A stretch of 64,000 nt of DNA from Flavobacterium frigoris PS1 (GCF_000252125.1 NZ_AHKF01000018.1:1-64000); one strand, 5' to 3'. Numbered from the stretch's first letter, positions 1 to 9,975 are shown. Notes: generated by a model not told the origin, from the letters alone. Numbers and translations: made by a program.

Positions 1-11
1 GTCGTCGCCTT
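1..11 (+). rRNA. 3' end of a 5S rRNA gene (partial)
   Basis: The first bases repeat the 3' end of the complete 5S gene at 372-481 (positions 470-483 there) and are likewise followed by a strong terminator. The rest of this copy, and presumably its 16S-23S partners, lie before the window. The exact mature end is not visible. Confidence 0.8.
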
Positions 12-20
12 TCTTTTGAA

Positions 21-52
21 AGTCCCGTTTCTTATGAAACGGGATTTTTTTT
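21..52 (+). terminator. Terminator of the upstream rRNA operon
   Basis: A 9-bp stem (23-31 with 36-44) with a four-base loop is followed by a run of eight T. It lies 10 bases after the 5S end and closes the preceding rRNA transcript. Confidence 0.85.
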
Positions 53-83
53 CAAAAATTACTTTATAAGTATAAAGTATAAT

Positions 84-156
84 GGTACCTTAGCTCAGAT
101 GGTAGAGCAATGGACTGAAAATCCATGTGTCCCTGGTTCGATCCCTGGAGGTACCA
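84..156 (+). tRNA. tRNA-Phe (GAA)
   Basis: A full 73-base cloverleaf can be drawn: 7-bp acceptor stem (GGTACCT with AGGTACC), D arm GCTC/GAGC, anticodon stem ATGGA/TCCAT with loop CTGAAAA giving anticodon GAA, and a T loop TTCGATC. The T stem CCTGG/CCTGG contains a central U-U mismatch. The discriminator is A and the CCA end is not encoded. Confidence 0.95.
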
Positions 157-162
157 CAAAAT

Positions 163-248
163 GCTCGGATGGTGAAATTGGTAGACACGCTGGACTTAAA
201 ATCCAGTGAACAGCAATGTTCGTGCGGGTTCAAGTCCCGCTCTGAGTA
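163..248 (+). tRNA. tRNA-Leu (TAA)
   Basis: An 86-base class II tRNA with a long variable arm. The anticodon stem CTGGA/TCCAG carries loop CTTAAAA, anticodon TAA. The T arm is GCGGG-TTCAAGT-CCCGC. The acceptor stem GCTCGGA/TCTGAGT includes G-U pairs. It follows tRNA-Phe by six bases, so the two are probably cotranscribed. Confidence 0.95.
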
Positions 249-252
249 CTAG

Positions 253-288
253 AAACTTCAGTTGGCTAACGCTGGCTGAAGTTTTTTT
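253..288 (+). terminator. Terminator after the tRNA pair
   Basis: A perfect 9-bp stem (253-261 with 276-284) runs into a T tract at 282-288, just behind tRNA-Leu. It separates the tRNA transcript from the second 5S gene. Confidence 0.85.
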
Positions 289-333
289 AAGAATAAACAT
301 TTTTATGTATAAAGTAATTGTCTAGTATTGGAC

Positions 334-364
334 AGTCAAGGAATAAGGAGTTTATTTCTTGACT
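334..364 (+). repeat. 13-bp stem inverted repeat just before 5S
   Basis: Positions 334-346 pair with 352-364 over 13 positions (one G-U) around a five-base loop. No T run follows, so it is not an obvious terminator. It ends about eight bases before the 5S gene and could be a processing stem or a relic. Confidence 0.7.
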
Positions 365-371
365 AAAATGC

Positions 372-481
372 TTAAGGTGGTTATTGCGGCGGGGCTCACC
401 TCTTCCCATCCCGAACAGAGTAGTTAAGCCCGCCTGCGCAGATGGTACTGCAGTTATGTGGGAGAGTATGTCGTCGCCTTT
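372..481 (+). rRNA. rrf: 5S ribosomal RNA (complete, solitary)
   Basis: About 110 bases with the conserved 5S core (CCATCCCGAACAG at loop B/helix III) and pairing ends (GGTGGT near the start with the GTCGCC region at the end). It is the 5S component of the large ribosomal subunit. Unusually, no 16S or 23S gene precedes it here: tRNA-Phe, tRNA-Leu and a terminator lie between it and the previous 5S copy. Ends are uncertain by a few bases. Confidence 0.92.
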
Positions 482-508
482 CTTTAATTTGAACTTGTTT
501 CAGATTCT

Positions 509-540
509 AAAACCCTGTCTAATTTAGATGGGGTTTTTTT
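509..540 (+). terminator. Terminator of the 5S gene
   Basis: A 10-bp stem (511-520 with 526-535, two G-U pairs) is followed by a T run to 540. Confidence 0.85.
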
Positions 541-748
541 GTGCCCAAAAAATATGATGTTTGTTCGAGCTCGTAGTTGGGGATGGTTTGTAGATTAGTT
601 GTAGTATGTAGTCTTTCTTACCTTAGCTTTATTATTGTTTGTATTGAGAACTTATTGTTTGCTGCAAGAAATGTTTAATTTAATGTTAAATCAAATTAGT
701 TGTTAGTCATTCGTAGGTATGATTTAAATGAGTTAGTTGTTTAATGTG

Positions 749-756
749 TATTTTTG
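749..756 (+). promoter_or_regulatory. Candidate -7 box for the PafA-like gene
   Basis: TATTTTTG matches the Bacteroidota -7 consensus TAnnTTTG, 21 bases before the ATG at 778. No TTG box sits at the usual distance upstream, so this is a half match. Confidence 0.4.
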
Positions 757-777
757 TGATAAAAAATATATTTTAAG

Positions 778-2391
778 ATGAAAAAACTGATTTTGTTTTT
801 GGCATTTATTAGCATGTCAAATTTACAAGCGCAAGAACGACCTAAATTGGTTGTAGGTATTGTTGTTGATCAAATGAAAATGGAATATTTATATCGTTTC
901 TCCAATGATTTTTCTAATGATGGTTTCAAGAGATTAATGGGTAATGGGTACACTTTTCAAAACATGCATTTTAATTATATGCCAACGTATACTGCTCCTG
1001 GACATGCTTCGATCTATACGGGGACCACTCCAGCAACCCACGGAATTGTAAGTAATGAGTGGTTTAGTAGAAAGTTAGGTACAGAGATGTATTGTACCGA
1101 TGATGCGAGTGTAAGTACTGTAGGAGATGGTACAAAAGAAGAGGGGGAAATGTCTCCTAAAAATCTATTAGCTACTACGATTACTGATGAATTGAGAATG
1201 GGAACTAATTTCAGGGGGAAGGTCATTGGTGTGAGTCTTAAAGATCGGGGATCTATACTACCTGCAGGTCATTTTGCAAATTGGGCATTTTGGTACAGCA
1301 AAACGGGTTCTTTTATTTCTAGTACTTTTTACGGTGAAAAACTTCCAAGTTGGGTTCAAAAATTCAATGACGAAAAACATTATATGCCCTATATCAATAA
1401 AGGATGGGATTTATTGAACCCTAAGAGCACATATGATGAAAGTTTAGAGGACAATAATCCATATGAAGGTAAACTGTATAATAGTTCTGCTCCAGTTTTT
1501 CCTTATGATTTAAAGGACATGTATGCTAAAAATGATGCGGGCGTGATTCGTTCAACACCATTTGGAAATAATTTATTGGCAGAATTTGCGATGAAAGCAA
1601 TTGAAAAGGAGGAATTAGGAAAAGATAATATTACAGATTTCTTGACGGTTAGTTTTTCTTCTACAGATTATGTAGGTCATTTATTAGGGCCGAGATCGAT
1701 GGAGTTACAAGATACCTACTTGCGATTAGATCAAACTATAGCTGAATTTTTGAACTATTTGGACAAAACAGTTGGAAAGGATAATTACTTATTGTTTTTG
1801 ACTGCAGATCATGCCGGTGCTGAAAATGTAAATTATTTAAAAGATCATAAATATAATGTCAACAGTATAAGCCCTAAAGACATTAGAAATAATTTAAAGG
1901 ATTTCTCTATTAAAACTTTCGGAGCTGATTTAGTGTTGAATTACTCAAATTTCAATTTGTTTTTTAACAAAGTAACTATAAAAGCGCAAAACCTTGATTT
2001 GAATGTGGTCAAAGAGGCCTTTAAAGGGTATTTAATGACTCAAGATTATGTTAAAAGAGTTTATACTGAAGAGGAAATCTTGAATTCAACGGGCAGCGAT
2101 TATTTTTTAAATTTTATTGCTAAAGGTTATGATGTCACGCAAAATGGAGACATGGTTATTTTAGACAAACCAGGTTATATTGAATATCAAGGGACGGGTA
2201 CTTCACACGGGACGATCTATTCATATGACACTCATGTTCCTGCTATTTTTTACGGATGGCATATTAAAAAAGGAGAATCGTATAATAAAAAAGAAATTAC
2301 TCAAATAGCGCCAACAATTGCTCAGAAGATAAAGATTTCGTTTCCTAATGGAACAGAAGCTAATGTTCTAGAAGAAGTTTTGAATCAATAA
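778..2391 (+). CDS. pafA: PafA-like secreted alkaline phosphatase
   Basis: A 537-residue alkaline phosphatase superfamily protein that probably releases phosphate from monoesters in the periplasm or outside the cell. Residues 1-19 form a signal peptide ending in AQ. The order of motifs matches the PafA phosphatases of flavobacteria: D31 in VVDQM (metal), T72 in TAPGHAS as the nucleophile, N93, the SLKDRGSILPAGH block that holds the Lys and Arg contacting phosphate, STDYVGH (metal Asp/His), TADH (metal) and a C-terminal SHG. The metal-binding and substrate motifs are all present. It stands alone between the rRNA region and a bidirectional terminator. Phosphate regulation is expected for the family, but I see no Pho box. 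Family assignment is firm; the exact substrate is inferred. Confidence 0.9.
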   Translation: MKKLILFLAFISMSNLQAQERPKLVVGIVVDQMKMEYLYRFSNDFSNDGFKRLMGNGYTFQNMHFNYMPTYTAPGHASIYTGTTPATHGIVSNEWFSRKLGTEMYCTDDASVSTVGDGTKEEGEMSPKNLLATTITDELRMGTNFRGKVIGVSLKDRGSILPAGHFANWAFWYSKTGSFISSTFYGEKLPSWVQKFNDEKHYMPYINKGWDLLNPKSTYDESLEDNNPYEGKLYNSSAPVFPYDLKDMYAKNDAGVIRSTPFGNNLLAEFAMKAIEKEELGKDNITDFLTVSFSSTDYVGHLLGPRSMELQDTYLRLDQTIAEFLNYLDKTVGKDNYLLFLTADHAGAENVNYLKDHKYNVNSISPKDIRNNLKDFSIKTFGADLVLNYSNFNLFFNKVTIKAQNLDLNVVKEAFKGYLMTQDYVKRVYTEEEILNSTGSDYFLNFIAKGYDVTQNGDMVILDKPGYIEYQGTGTSHGTIYSYDTHVPAIFYGWHIKKGESYNKKEITQIAPTIAQKIKISFPNGTEANVLEEVLNQ

Positions 2392-2410
2392 TTTAGTAGT
2401 TTAGAGGTAT

Positions 2411-2448
2411 AAAAAAAGCTGTGTTTTATAAAACACAGCTTTTTTTTA
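2411..2448. terminator. Bidirectional terminator, pafA / lysA
   Basis: A near-perfect palindrome of about 18 bp per arm, flanked by A and T runs, lies between two convergent genes and can serve both. Confidence 0.9.
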
Positions 2449-2462
2449 TGACTATTTTTTTT

Positions 2463-3680
2463 CTAAACAGTAGCTTCTATTGGTAATGGAATTTGATTTG
2501 TAAGTAAATCTTCAAATGTTTCATGAGCTCTGATTAAATATCCTTGTCCATTCATCCATAAAACTTCGGCAGGTCTGTATCTCGAGTTGTAGTTAGAAGC
2601 CATAGAGTAACAATAAGCACCAGCGTTTCTAAAGCTTAAAATATCACCTTCTTTGATTTCAGGAATTCTTCTGTTATTAGCAAAAGTATCTGTTTCACAA
2701 ATATACCCTACCACTGAATAGAATCGCTCTTTTCCTTTTGGATTAGATATATTATCAATTTGGTGTTGTGAACCGTACAGCATTGGGCGAATTAAGTGGT
2801 TAAATCCACTGTCTACACCTGCAAAAACGGTTGATGTTGTTTGTTTGATTACATTAACTTTTACTAAAAAAGAACCTGCTTCACTTACTAGGAATTTGCC
2901 TGGTTCGAAGATTAAGGTCAATTCTTTGCCGTATTCTTTACAAAATGCATTGAATCTTTTAGATAGTTTTTTACCTAGTTCTTCAATATCTGTTTCGATG
3001 TCATCTTTTTTGTAAGGCACTTTAAATCCACTTCCAAAATCTAAGAATTCTAGGTTTTTAAAATTCTTTGCAGCATCAAATAATATTTCAGCAGCATATA
3101 AAAACACTTCTATATCAAGTATGTCAGAACCAGTGTGCATGTGTATACCTACGATGTTCATTTTTGTGTTTTCAACAATACGTACTAAATGAGGTAGCTG
3201 GTGGATTGATATACCAAATTTACTGTCTATATGGCCTACTGATATATTTGTGTTTCCACCTGCCATCACGTGTGGGTTGATACGGATACATACAGGAACA
3301 TTGGGATGTTTTGCTCCAAATTGCTCTAATATAGAAAGATTATCAATGTTTATTTGAACTCCCATTGCGTTTACCTCTTCGATTTCTTCAAGAGATACTC
3401 CGTTAGGGGTATAGAATATTTTTTCTGGTGCGTATCCTGCATGAAGCCCTAAAAGTACTTCTTGAATAGAAACGGTATCTAAACCAGATCCCATTTCTCT
3501 TAGTAATTGAAGGATGGCCACATTAGACAATGCTTTCATTGCGTAATTAATACGCAAGTTGTCTACCTTAGAAAAAGCTTTTGTTAATCTATTGTATTGC
3601 GATTTTATTTTTTCGGCATCATAAACATATATTGGACTGCCAAATTGTTCTGTTAACTGAAGTAAGTCTTTTGGTTGCAT
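2463..3680 (-). CDS. lysA: Diaminopimelate decarboxylase
   Basis: A 405-residue fold-type III PLP enzyme that decarboxylates meso-diaminopimelate to L-lysine, the last step of lysine synthesis. Visible motifs: YAMKA with K49 as the PLP lysine, HMHTGSDI near 180, the phosphate-binding FGSGF near 215-219, FEPGKFLVSEAG near 259-269, and GYICETDTFA with C328, the catalytic cysteine from the partner subunit. Length fits the family. The cysteine region and the lysine-branch spacing favour LysA over ornithine or arginine decarboxylases. It is monocistronic, with its own promoter with both boxes at 3697-3727. Confidence 0.93.
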   Translation of the reverse strand: MQPKDLLQLTEQFGSPIYVYDAEKIKSQYNRLTKAFSKVDNLRINYAMKALSNVAILQLLREMGSGLDTVSIQEVLLGLHAGYAPEKIFYTPNGVSLEEIEEVNAMGVQINIDNLSILEQFGAKHPNVPVCIRINPHVMAGGNTNISVGHIDSKFGISIHQLPHLVRIVENTKMNIVGIHMHTGSDILDIEVFLYAAEILFDAAKNFKNLEFLDFGSGFKVPYKKDDIETDIEELGKKLSKRFNAFCKEYGKELTLIFEPGKFLVSEAGSFLVKVNVIKQTTSTVFAGVDSGFNHLIRPMLYGSQHQIDNISNPKGKERFYSVVGYICETDTFANNRRIPEIKEGDILSFRNAGAYCYSMASNYNSRYRPAEVLWMNGQGYLIRAHETFEDLLTNQIPLPIEATV

Positions 3681-3696
3681 TGTTATGTATTTTTAG

Positions 3697-3727
3697 CAAA
3701 TTTATTATTCTTTTATGAATACGGCAA
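3697..3727 (-). promoter_or_regulatory. lysA promoter (both boxes)
   Basis: On the minus strand TTG (3725-3727) is followed after 20 bases by TAAATTTG (3697-3704), matching the Bacteroidota TTG-N19/20-TAnnTTTG promoter. The ATG is 16 bases further on, so the leader is very short. Confidence 0.7.
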
Positions 3728-3823
3728 GCGAATAGTGAAATTGTAACAATTTATAACAAAATGTTTTAAATTGAACAAAAAATAGCTATTTACCATAAAA
3801 ATGGGTGAGAGATAGTAGTGAAA

Positions 3824-3920
3824 AGCCCGCAGGTACTAGAGCGCTAGCGGAAGTGACGAGGACTTGAAACGGATAGCCCGACCCAGTAGTAACGATAGTG
3901 GATGCTGGGGCACCCCCATA
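3824..3920 (-). repeat. Structured intergenic element, copy 1
   Basis: The 299-base gap between lysA and gltD is GC-richer here than its surroundings. It holds a CCCAG/CTGGG hairpin (3882-3886 with 3905-3909) and the segment 3863-3881, which matches 15 of 19 bases of the reverse complement of 59895-59913. I recall similar sequences scattered between genes of flavobacteria, and a conserved RNA motif called Flavo-1, but cannot confirm identity here. Confidence 0.5.
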
Positions 3921-3923
3921 AAT

Positions 3924-3961
3924 AATAAAGCTGTCAGAAATTACTTTTTGACAGCTTTATT
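3924..3961 (-). terminator. gltBD terminator
   Basis: A perfect 13-bp stem (3924-3936 with 3949-3961) lies 19 bases after the gltD stop, read on the minus strand into a T-rich stretch. Confidence 0.8.
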
Positions 3962-3979
3962 GATCATTTTTTATTTTTT

Positions 3980-5434
3980 TTATAAGCTTGGTAAATCCCC
4001 GTTTCCTTTTGTAGGTAAGTTCGTGGATCCCATTAAATATAAATCAACTTCTCTTGCGGCTTCACGACCTTCAGAGATCGCCCAAACAATTAGAGACTGC
4101 CCTCTGCGCATATCTCCAGCTGTAAATATGTTGGGTACATTCGTTTTATAATTCGTTGCTTTGTAGTTGCTTCTCATATCTAGGTCTAATCCCAGTTGAC
4201 TACTTAAAGTTTTTTCTGGACCTGTAAAGCCTAAAGCTAGTAATGCTAAATCACATGGCCAAGTTTTCTCTGAACCTTCTTTTTCTATTAATTCCGGTCT
4301 TTGTCCCGGAGTTATTTTCCAAGCTACTTCAACTGTTTTAAGTCCTACTAATTCTCCTTTATCATTAGCGATAAATTCTTTAGTGTTGATCAACCAGTTT
4401 CTGTCGCAACCTTCTTCGTGTGAAGAAGATGTCTTCAATTGCAAAGGCCAAAATGGCCAAGGTGTAGTTTCGCTTCTTCCTACTGGTGGTTTTGGCATGA
4501 TTTCAAAATTCGTTACCGATTTTGCACCATGTCTGTTTGAAGTTCCCACACAGTCAGAGCCTGTATCTCCACCACCTATAACGATAACATCTTTACCGGT
4601 AGCTTTGATTTGGCCTTGAATTTCTTCTCCGTAAATCACTTTAGTTTGCTGTGTCAAGAAGTCCATTGCTTGAACAACTCCTTTTATCTCAATCCCTTTT
4701 GTAGGTAAGCTTCTTCTTTCAGTAGCACCACCACACAAAACGATAGAGTCGAATTCATTTAATTGATCCACACTATAATTAACACCAACATTTACATTGG
4801 TTTTAAAAGTGATTCCCTCTGCTTCTAGGACTTTAACACGTCTATCGATAATTCCTTTTTCTAATTTGAAATTTGGAATTCCGTAGCGTAGTAAGCCTCC
4901 AATGGCATTGTCTCTTTCAAAAACAGTAACGGTGTGTCCTGCTCTGTTTAATTGTTGTGCAGCAGCAAGTCCAGCAGGTCCAGAACCAATCACGGCTACT
5001 GTTTTTCCCGTTCTTGTTGCAGGAGCCTGTGGTTTTATCCATCCTTCTGCAAAACCTCTTTCGATAATATTTTTTTCAATATTTTCAATAGCAACTGGCT
5101 CTTCTATAATTCCCAGCACACATGATTTCTCGCACGGAGCAGGGCATAAGCGACCTGTAAATTCTGGAAAGTTATTTGTTGACTGCAATATCTCCAATGC
5201 ACTTTGCCATTCTTCCTGATGGACCATGTCGTTAAAATCAGGAATTAAATTTCCTAATGGACAGGCACTGTGACAAAATGGGATTCCGCAATCCATACAT
5301 CTTGAACCTTGCTCTTTTATTTTTTCTTTTGACAAAGGAATCGTAAACTCATTATAGTTTGATACACGTTCCTTAACTATTGTGTTGCTTTCGTCCGTTC
5401 TATTGTATTCTTTAAATCCACCTATTTTTCCCAT
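3980..5434 (-). CDS. gltD: Glutamate synthase, small (beta) subunit
   Basis: A 484-residue NAD(P)H-dependent oxidoreductase subunit that passes electrons from NAD(P)H through FAD and iron-sulfur clusters to the large subunit, for glutamate synthesis from glutamine and 2-oxoglutarate. Cysteines C46, C49, C54, C58 and C97, C101, C105 mark the N-terminal [4Fe-4S] region. GSGPAGLAAA near 151-160 binds FAD, GGGDTGSDC near 290 binds the nicotinamide cofactor, and TAGDMRRGQSLIVWAI near the C-terminus is the second FAD motif. Length is typical. It starts two bases after the gltB stop, so translation is probably coupled, and a terminator follows. Confidence 0.96.
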   Translation of the reverse strand: MGKIGGFKEYNRTDESNTIVKERVSNYNEFTIPLSKEKIKEQGSRCMDCGIPFCHSACPLGNLIPDFNDMVHQEEWQSALEILQSTNNFPEFTGRLCPAPCEKSCVLGIIEEPVAIENIEKNIIERGFAEGWIKPQAPATRTGKTVAVIGSGPAGLAAAQQLNRAGHTVTVFERDNAIGGLLRYGIPNFKLEKGIIDRRVKVLEAEGITFKTNVNVGVNYSVDQLNEFDSIVLCGGATERRSLPTKGIEIKGVVQAMDFLTQQTKVIYGEEIQGQIKATGKDVIVIGGGDTGSDCVGTSNRHGAKSVTNFEIMPKPPVGRSETTPWPFWPLQLKTSSSHEEGCDRNWLINTKEFIANDKGELVGLKTVEVAWKITPGQRPELIEKEGSEKTWPCDLALLALGFTGPEKTLSSQLGLDLDMRSNYKATNYKTNVPNIFTAGDMRRGQSLIVWAISEGREAAREVDLYLMGSTNLPTKGNGDLPSL

Positions 5435-5436
5435 GA

Positions 5437-8400
5437 CTATGCTATTAATTCTTCAATTTTCTGTTCGTCTGCCATTCTTTGTAATGCTATTTTGTAATCA
5501 GTAGGCATTACTTTGACAAAATGGTTACTTTGGTTTTCCCAGTCTTCCAAAATTCTTTTGGCTAATGGGCTATTAGTATACATAGAGTGATTTTTAATTA
5601 AACGTTTCAGTTTTACTAAATCTTCGTCTTCCAGTGTTTCCAATGCTACCATTTCCATGTTGCATAAACCATTCTCGAATTGTTTTTTCTCATCGAAAAC
5701 GTAGGCAACACCACCACTCATTCCAGCGGCAAAATTTCTACCTGTTTTTCCAAGTACTACGACTGTTCCTCCGGTCATGTACTCACATCCGTGATCTCCA
5801 ATTCCTTCAACGACTGCCACAGCTCCTGAGTTTCTCACTGCAAAACGTTCGCCTGCCATTCCATTTATGTATGCTTCACCTGTTATGGCTCCATAAAGTG
5901 CCACATTTCCTATTATGATGTTTTCTTCTGGTTTGAAAGTAGCAGTAGGTGGGACTTTAATAATTAATTTTCCTCCTGAAAGCCCTTTTCCTAAATAGTC
6001 ATTACAGTTTCCATGAATTTTAAAGGATAATCCGTTTGTTGCAAATGCACCAAAACTTTGTCCGGCTGACCCTGTGAAATCTACTAAGATGGTGTCTTCA
6101 GGTAATCCTTGTGCACCGTATATTTTTGAAATTTCATTACTTAAGATAGCACCTACAGAACGGTCTGTATTTTTAATATCAAATGTAACTCTTGTTTTTT
6201 CTTTTCTATAGATAGAAGGAATCGCTGCTTTTATAATCTGAAAATCAAGTACATTTTCTAATGCGTGATCTTGAGTTGTTGTATTATGATTCGGTACTGT
6301 TTTAGCTTCCTCTGGTTTGTAAAGGATGTTAGATAAATCTAATCCACTTGTTTTATAGTGCTTGATGGCTTTGTTGACATTCAATTTTTGTGATTGTCCC
6401 ACCATTTCTTTTAAGGTTCTAAATCCTAATTGCGCCATGATTTCTCTTAACTCTTCTGCAATAAAATACATGAAGTTAATAACGTGCTCTGGTGTTCCTT
6501 TGAAGTTTTTTCTTAGTTCAGGATCTTGAGTTGCAATTCCAACTGGACAAGTGTTCAGGTGACAAGCTCTCATCATGATACAACCCGATGCTACTAAAGG
6601 TGCTGTTGCAAAACCAAATTCTTCCGCTCCAAGTAAGGCAGCAATAGCCACATCACGACCTGTTTTTAACTGTCCGTCACACTCTAATACTACACGACTT
6701 CTCAAATCATTTAAGATTAAGGTTTGTTGTGCTTCTGCAAGTCCTAATTCCCATGGAATACCAGTATGCTGAAGAGAAGTTAATGGAGCAGCTCCAGTTC
6801 CTCCGTCATATCCTGAAATCAAAATTACATCTGCTTTTGCTTTAGCAACTCCTGCAGCAATTGTTCCTACACCTACTTCAGAAACTAATTTTACGTTCAC
6901 ACGAGCTTCACGGTTGGCATTTTTTAAATCAAAAATCAATTGAGATAAATCCTCAATAGAATAAATATCATGATGTGGTGGAGGGGAAATCAAACCTACA
7001 TAAGGTGTAGAGTTTCTCACTTTTGCAATCCAAGGAACTACTTTTTCGCCTGGTAACTGCCCGCCTTCTCCAGGTTTTGCACCTTGAGCCATTTTTATTT
7101 GAATCTCTTTGGCACTAGTTAAATAATTGATAGATACTCCAAATCTTCCTGAAGCAACTTGTTTGATGGCACTATTTTTAGAATCACCGTTTAAGTCTTT
7201 TATAAAACGTGAAGGATCTTCTCCTCCTTCACCAGAATTACTTTTTCCTCCAATTCTATTCATGGCAATAGCCAAGTTTTCATGAGCTTCCTGACTGATT
7301 GACCCATAAGACATGGCACCAGTTTTGAATTTTTTTACGATTTCAGTCCAAGATTCTACTTCATCGATAGAGATAGGATCTAGGTTGTTGAATTCGAATA
7401 AACCTCTAATTGTCATTAGGTTTTTACTTTGGTCATTGACCATCGTAGCATATTCCTTATAACTCTCAGGGCTGTTTAATCTTACTGCTTGTTGCAATTT
7501 TGAAATTGTAGTTGGATTAAACATATGTTTTTCACCCGTTCTTCTCCATCTGTATATACCTCCAATTTCTAAAGGTAAAAGGCTTGCGATTTTAGAATTT
7601 GGAAAAGCTTTTTGGTATCTTTTCTTAATTTCTTTTTCCACTTCAATTATTCCAATACCTTCAATTCTTGAAGGAGTATACGGGAAATATTTTGTGCTGA
7701 AAGTTTTGTTTAGACCTAATATTTCAAAAATTTGGGCAGCTCTATAAGAATGTAACGTAGAGATTCCAATTTTGTTCATGATTTTCAAAATCCCTTTTGC
7801 AATAGCTTTATTATAATTTGCAATTGCGTAATCTGCTTTTATATCAGTAATAAAACCTTGAGCTACCTGGTCGCGTATAATTTCATTTACTAAGTAAGGA
7901 TTGATGGCACTTGCACCATATCCAAATAATAATGCAAAATGATGCGGCTCACGTGGTTCAGCGGATTCGATAATAATTCCGAATTTTGAACGAACCTGCA
8001 ATATATTCAATGAATGATGAATATATGAACACGCCAATAACATTGGTATTGGAGCCATTTCGGCACTTACACCTCTGTCAGATAGAATGATAATATTATG
8101 CCCTTCCTGAACGGCTTTGTATGTAGCCTGAACACATTTTTCCAATGCGCGCTCTAAACCATTGGCTCCCTTCTCTATTTTGTATAAAGTAGATATCGAT
8201 GCCGATTTAAAATCAGGATGGTCAATGTTTTTTATTTTATCTAAATCCTCTTTTGAAATAACAGGATTTTGAATTTTAAGTTTTTTACAATGTTTTGATT
8301 CAATATCAAAAATATTGTAATCGCCACCAATTGCTAAACTAATGTCGGTAATTATTTCTTCACGAATACCATCCAAAGGAGGATTAGTAACCTGAGCAAA

Positions 8401-9951
8401 TAATTGCTTGAAATAGTTGTATAAAAGCTGTGGTTGATCCGATAGTACTGCTAGTGGAGTGTCATTACCCATAGAGCTAATGACTTCGGTTCCTTTAGCA
8501 CTCATTGGGTTGATGATGGTCTTTAAATCTTCAATAGTATATCCAAACAAACGCAATCTTGTTTCGAAATCAATATTTTCTGTAGGTGTGTCATTATTCG
8601 TATACGGTACCTTTGCTAATTGCAGTAGGTTCTCGTTCAACCATTTTCTGTAAGGACGTTTGGTTACGATGGCATTTTTAATCTCATCATCTTCAATGAT
8701 ACGACCTTCGTTCATGTCTACAAGGAACATTTTTCCTGGTTCTAATCTACCGTGTTGTACTACATCTTCCGGTTTGATGTCAAGAACACCAATTTCAGAA
8801 GCCATAATTACAAAACCACCTTTAGTGAGTGTATATCGAGAAGGACGTAATCCATTTCTATCCAATAAAGCACCAATAACATTACCATCTGTAAACGGAA
8901 TAGAAGCTGGTCCATCCCATGGTTCCATGATACAAGCGTTGTATTCGTAAAATGCTTTTTTGTCATCAGACATGGTTTGGTGTTTTTCCCAGGCTTCAGG
9001 AACAACCATCATCATTGCTTCTGGTAACGAACGACCTGTCATCAATAATAATTCAATAACCATATCCATAGAAGCAGAATCAGATTTTCCTTCTAATATT
9101 ATAGGAAACATTTTTTTGATGTCATCCCCAAAAACGTCACTTTGCATCAATTCTTCACGGGCACGCATTCTGCTGATATTTCCTCGAAGCGTGTTGATCT
9201 CTCCATTATGGCACATGTAACGAAATGGTTGTGCCAATTCCCAGGAAGGGAAGGTGTTAGTAGAAAAACGCTGGTGCACTAGAGCAAGTCGAGTCACCAA
9301 ATCATCGTCAGTTAAGTCAGTATAATAGCCGCTAATATCTTCCGGCATTAGCAATCCCTTATATATTATAGTTGTGGTTGACAAACTTGAAAAATAGAAC
9401 ATATGACTTTGCGAAATTTTAGAATTCCGTATGGTATGTTCTGCTATTTTTCTGGCTGCAAAAAGTTTGGCGTTAAACTGTTGCTCAGTCAAATCCAATC
9501 CGTTTTTACCAATGAAAATTTGTTTTACTGTAGGCTCTTTTTCTGCTGCAATTTTTCCAAGAAAGGCAATGTCAACTGGTACGTCTCTCCATCCTAAAAC
9601 ATTCAATTTTTGGTCGCGCACGGCACTTTCAAAAGTTTCCATACAAAATTTAACCTGGTTTTGCTTTTTTGGTAAAAAAACCATTCCAACGGCATATTCT
9701 CTTGTTTCGGGGATTTCAAAGTCACAGACTTTTTTGAAGAAATCATGAGGGATATCAAAAAGGATTCCTGCTCCATCTCCAGTTCTTCCATCTGCACTTA
9801 CAGCGCCACGATGCTCTAACTTAATTAGGATATCGAGTGCTTTATGAATAATGTCATTAGACTTAATTCCATTTAAATTACAAATAAATCCCGCACCACA
9901 ATTATCGTGTTCAAATTCGGGCAAGTAAAGGCCTTGTTCTTTAACTTTCAT
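5437..9951 (-). CDS. gltB: Glutamate synthase, large (alpha) subunit
   Basis: A 1504-residue cytosolic enzyme that hydrolyses glutamine and uses the ammonia to convert 2-oxoglutarate to glutamate. Cys18 in HDNCGAGF is the expected catalytic N-terminal residue after removal of a 17-residue propeptide. The order is an Ntn-type glutaminase domain (about 18-430), central domain, FMN-binding synthase domain (about 850-1200) including CxxxxxCxxxxC near 1125-1137 for the [3Fe-4S] cluster, then the GXGXG beta-helix region at the C-terminus. The ATG at 9951 is supported by the cysteine position. It is first gene of gltBD, with a -7 box 16 bases upstream. Confidence 0.97.
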   Translation of the reverse strand: MKVKEQGLYLPEFEHDNCGAGFICNLNGIKSNDIIHKALDILIKLEHRGAVSADGRTGDGAGILFDIPHDFFKKVCDFEIPETREYAVGMVFLPKKQNQVKFCMETFESAVRDQKLNVLGWRDVPVDIAFLGKIAAEKEPTVKQIFIGKNGLDLTEQQFNAKLFAARKIAEHTIRNSKISQSHMFYFSSLSTTTIIYKGLLMPEDISGYYTDLTDDDLVTRLALVHQRFSTNTFPSWELAQPFRYMCHNGEINTLRGNISRMRAREELMQSDVFGDDIKKMFPIILEGKSDSASMDMVIELLLMTGRSLPEAMMMVVPEAWEKHQTMSDDKKAFYEYNACIMEPWDGPASIPFTDGNVIGALLDRNGLRPSRYTLTKGGFVIMASEIGVLDIKPEDVVQHGRLEPGKMFLVDMNEGRIIEDDEIKNAIVTKRPYRKWLNENLLQLAKVPYTNNDTPTENIDFETRLRLFGYTIEDLKTIINPMSAKGTEVISSMGNDTPLAVLSDQPQLLYNYFKQLFAQVTNPPLDGIREEIITDISLAIGGDYNIFDIESKHCKKLKIQNPVISKEDLDKIKNIDHPDFKSASISTLYKIEKGANGLERALEKCVQATYKAVQEGHNIIILSDRGVSAEMAPIPMLLACSYIHHSLNILQVRSKFGIIIESAEPREPHHFALLFGYGASAINPYLVNEIIRDQVAQGFITDIKADYAIANYNKAIAKGILKIMNKIGISTLHSYRAAQIFEILGLNKTFSTKYFPYTPSRIEGIGIIEVEKEIKKRYQKAFPNSKIASLLPLEIGGIYRWRRTGEKHMFNPTTISKLQQAVRLNSPESYKEYATMVNDQSKNLMTIRGLFEFNNLDPISIDEVESWTEIVKKFKTGAMSYGSISQEAHENLAIAMNRIGGKSNSGEGGEDPSRFIKDLNGDSKNSAIKQVASGRFGVSINYLTSAKEIQIKMAQGAKPGEGGQLPGEKVVPWIAKVRNSTPYVGLISPPPHHDIYSIEDLSQLIFDLKNANREARVNVKLVSEVGVGTIAAGVAKAKADVILISGYDGGTGAAPLTSLQHTGIPWELGLAEAQQTLILNDLRSRVVLECDGQLKTGRDVAIAALLGAEEFGFATAPLVASGCIMMRACHLNTCPVGIATQDPELRKNFKGTPEHVINFMYFIAEELREIMAQLGFRTLKEMVGQSQKLNVNKAIKHYKTSGLDLSNILYKPEEAKTVPNHNTTTQDHALENVLDFQIIKAAIPSIYRKEKTRVTFDIKNTDRSVGAILSNEISKIYGAQGLPEDTILVDFTGSAGQSFGAFATNGLSFKIHGNCNDYLGKGLSGGKLIIKVPPTATFKPEENIIIGNVALYGAITGEAYINGMAGERFAVRNSGAVAVVEGIGDHGCEYMTGGTVVVLGKTGRNFAAGMSGGVAYVFDEKKQFENGLCNMEMVALETLEDEDLVKLKRLIKNHSMYTNSPLAKRILEDWENQSNHFVKVMPTDYKIALQRMADEQKIEELIA

Positions 9952-9967
9952 GCTTAATAGTTTTTTA

Positions 9968-9975
9968 CAAAAATA
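9968..9975 (-). promoter_or_regulatory. gltB -7 box
   Basis: On the minus strand TATTTTTG fits TAnnTTTG, 16 bases upstream of the gltB ATG. No TTG box is seen at 19-21 bases. Confidence 0.5.

Noticed and set aside
3864..4151. A 95-codon plus-strand frame across the structured element and the end of gltD
   Set aside because: It overlaps gltD antisense and the terminator at 3924-3961, and has no family or promoter; gltD with its motifs is the real gene.
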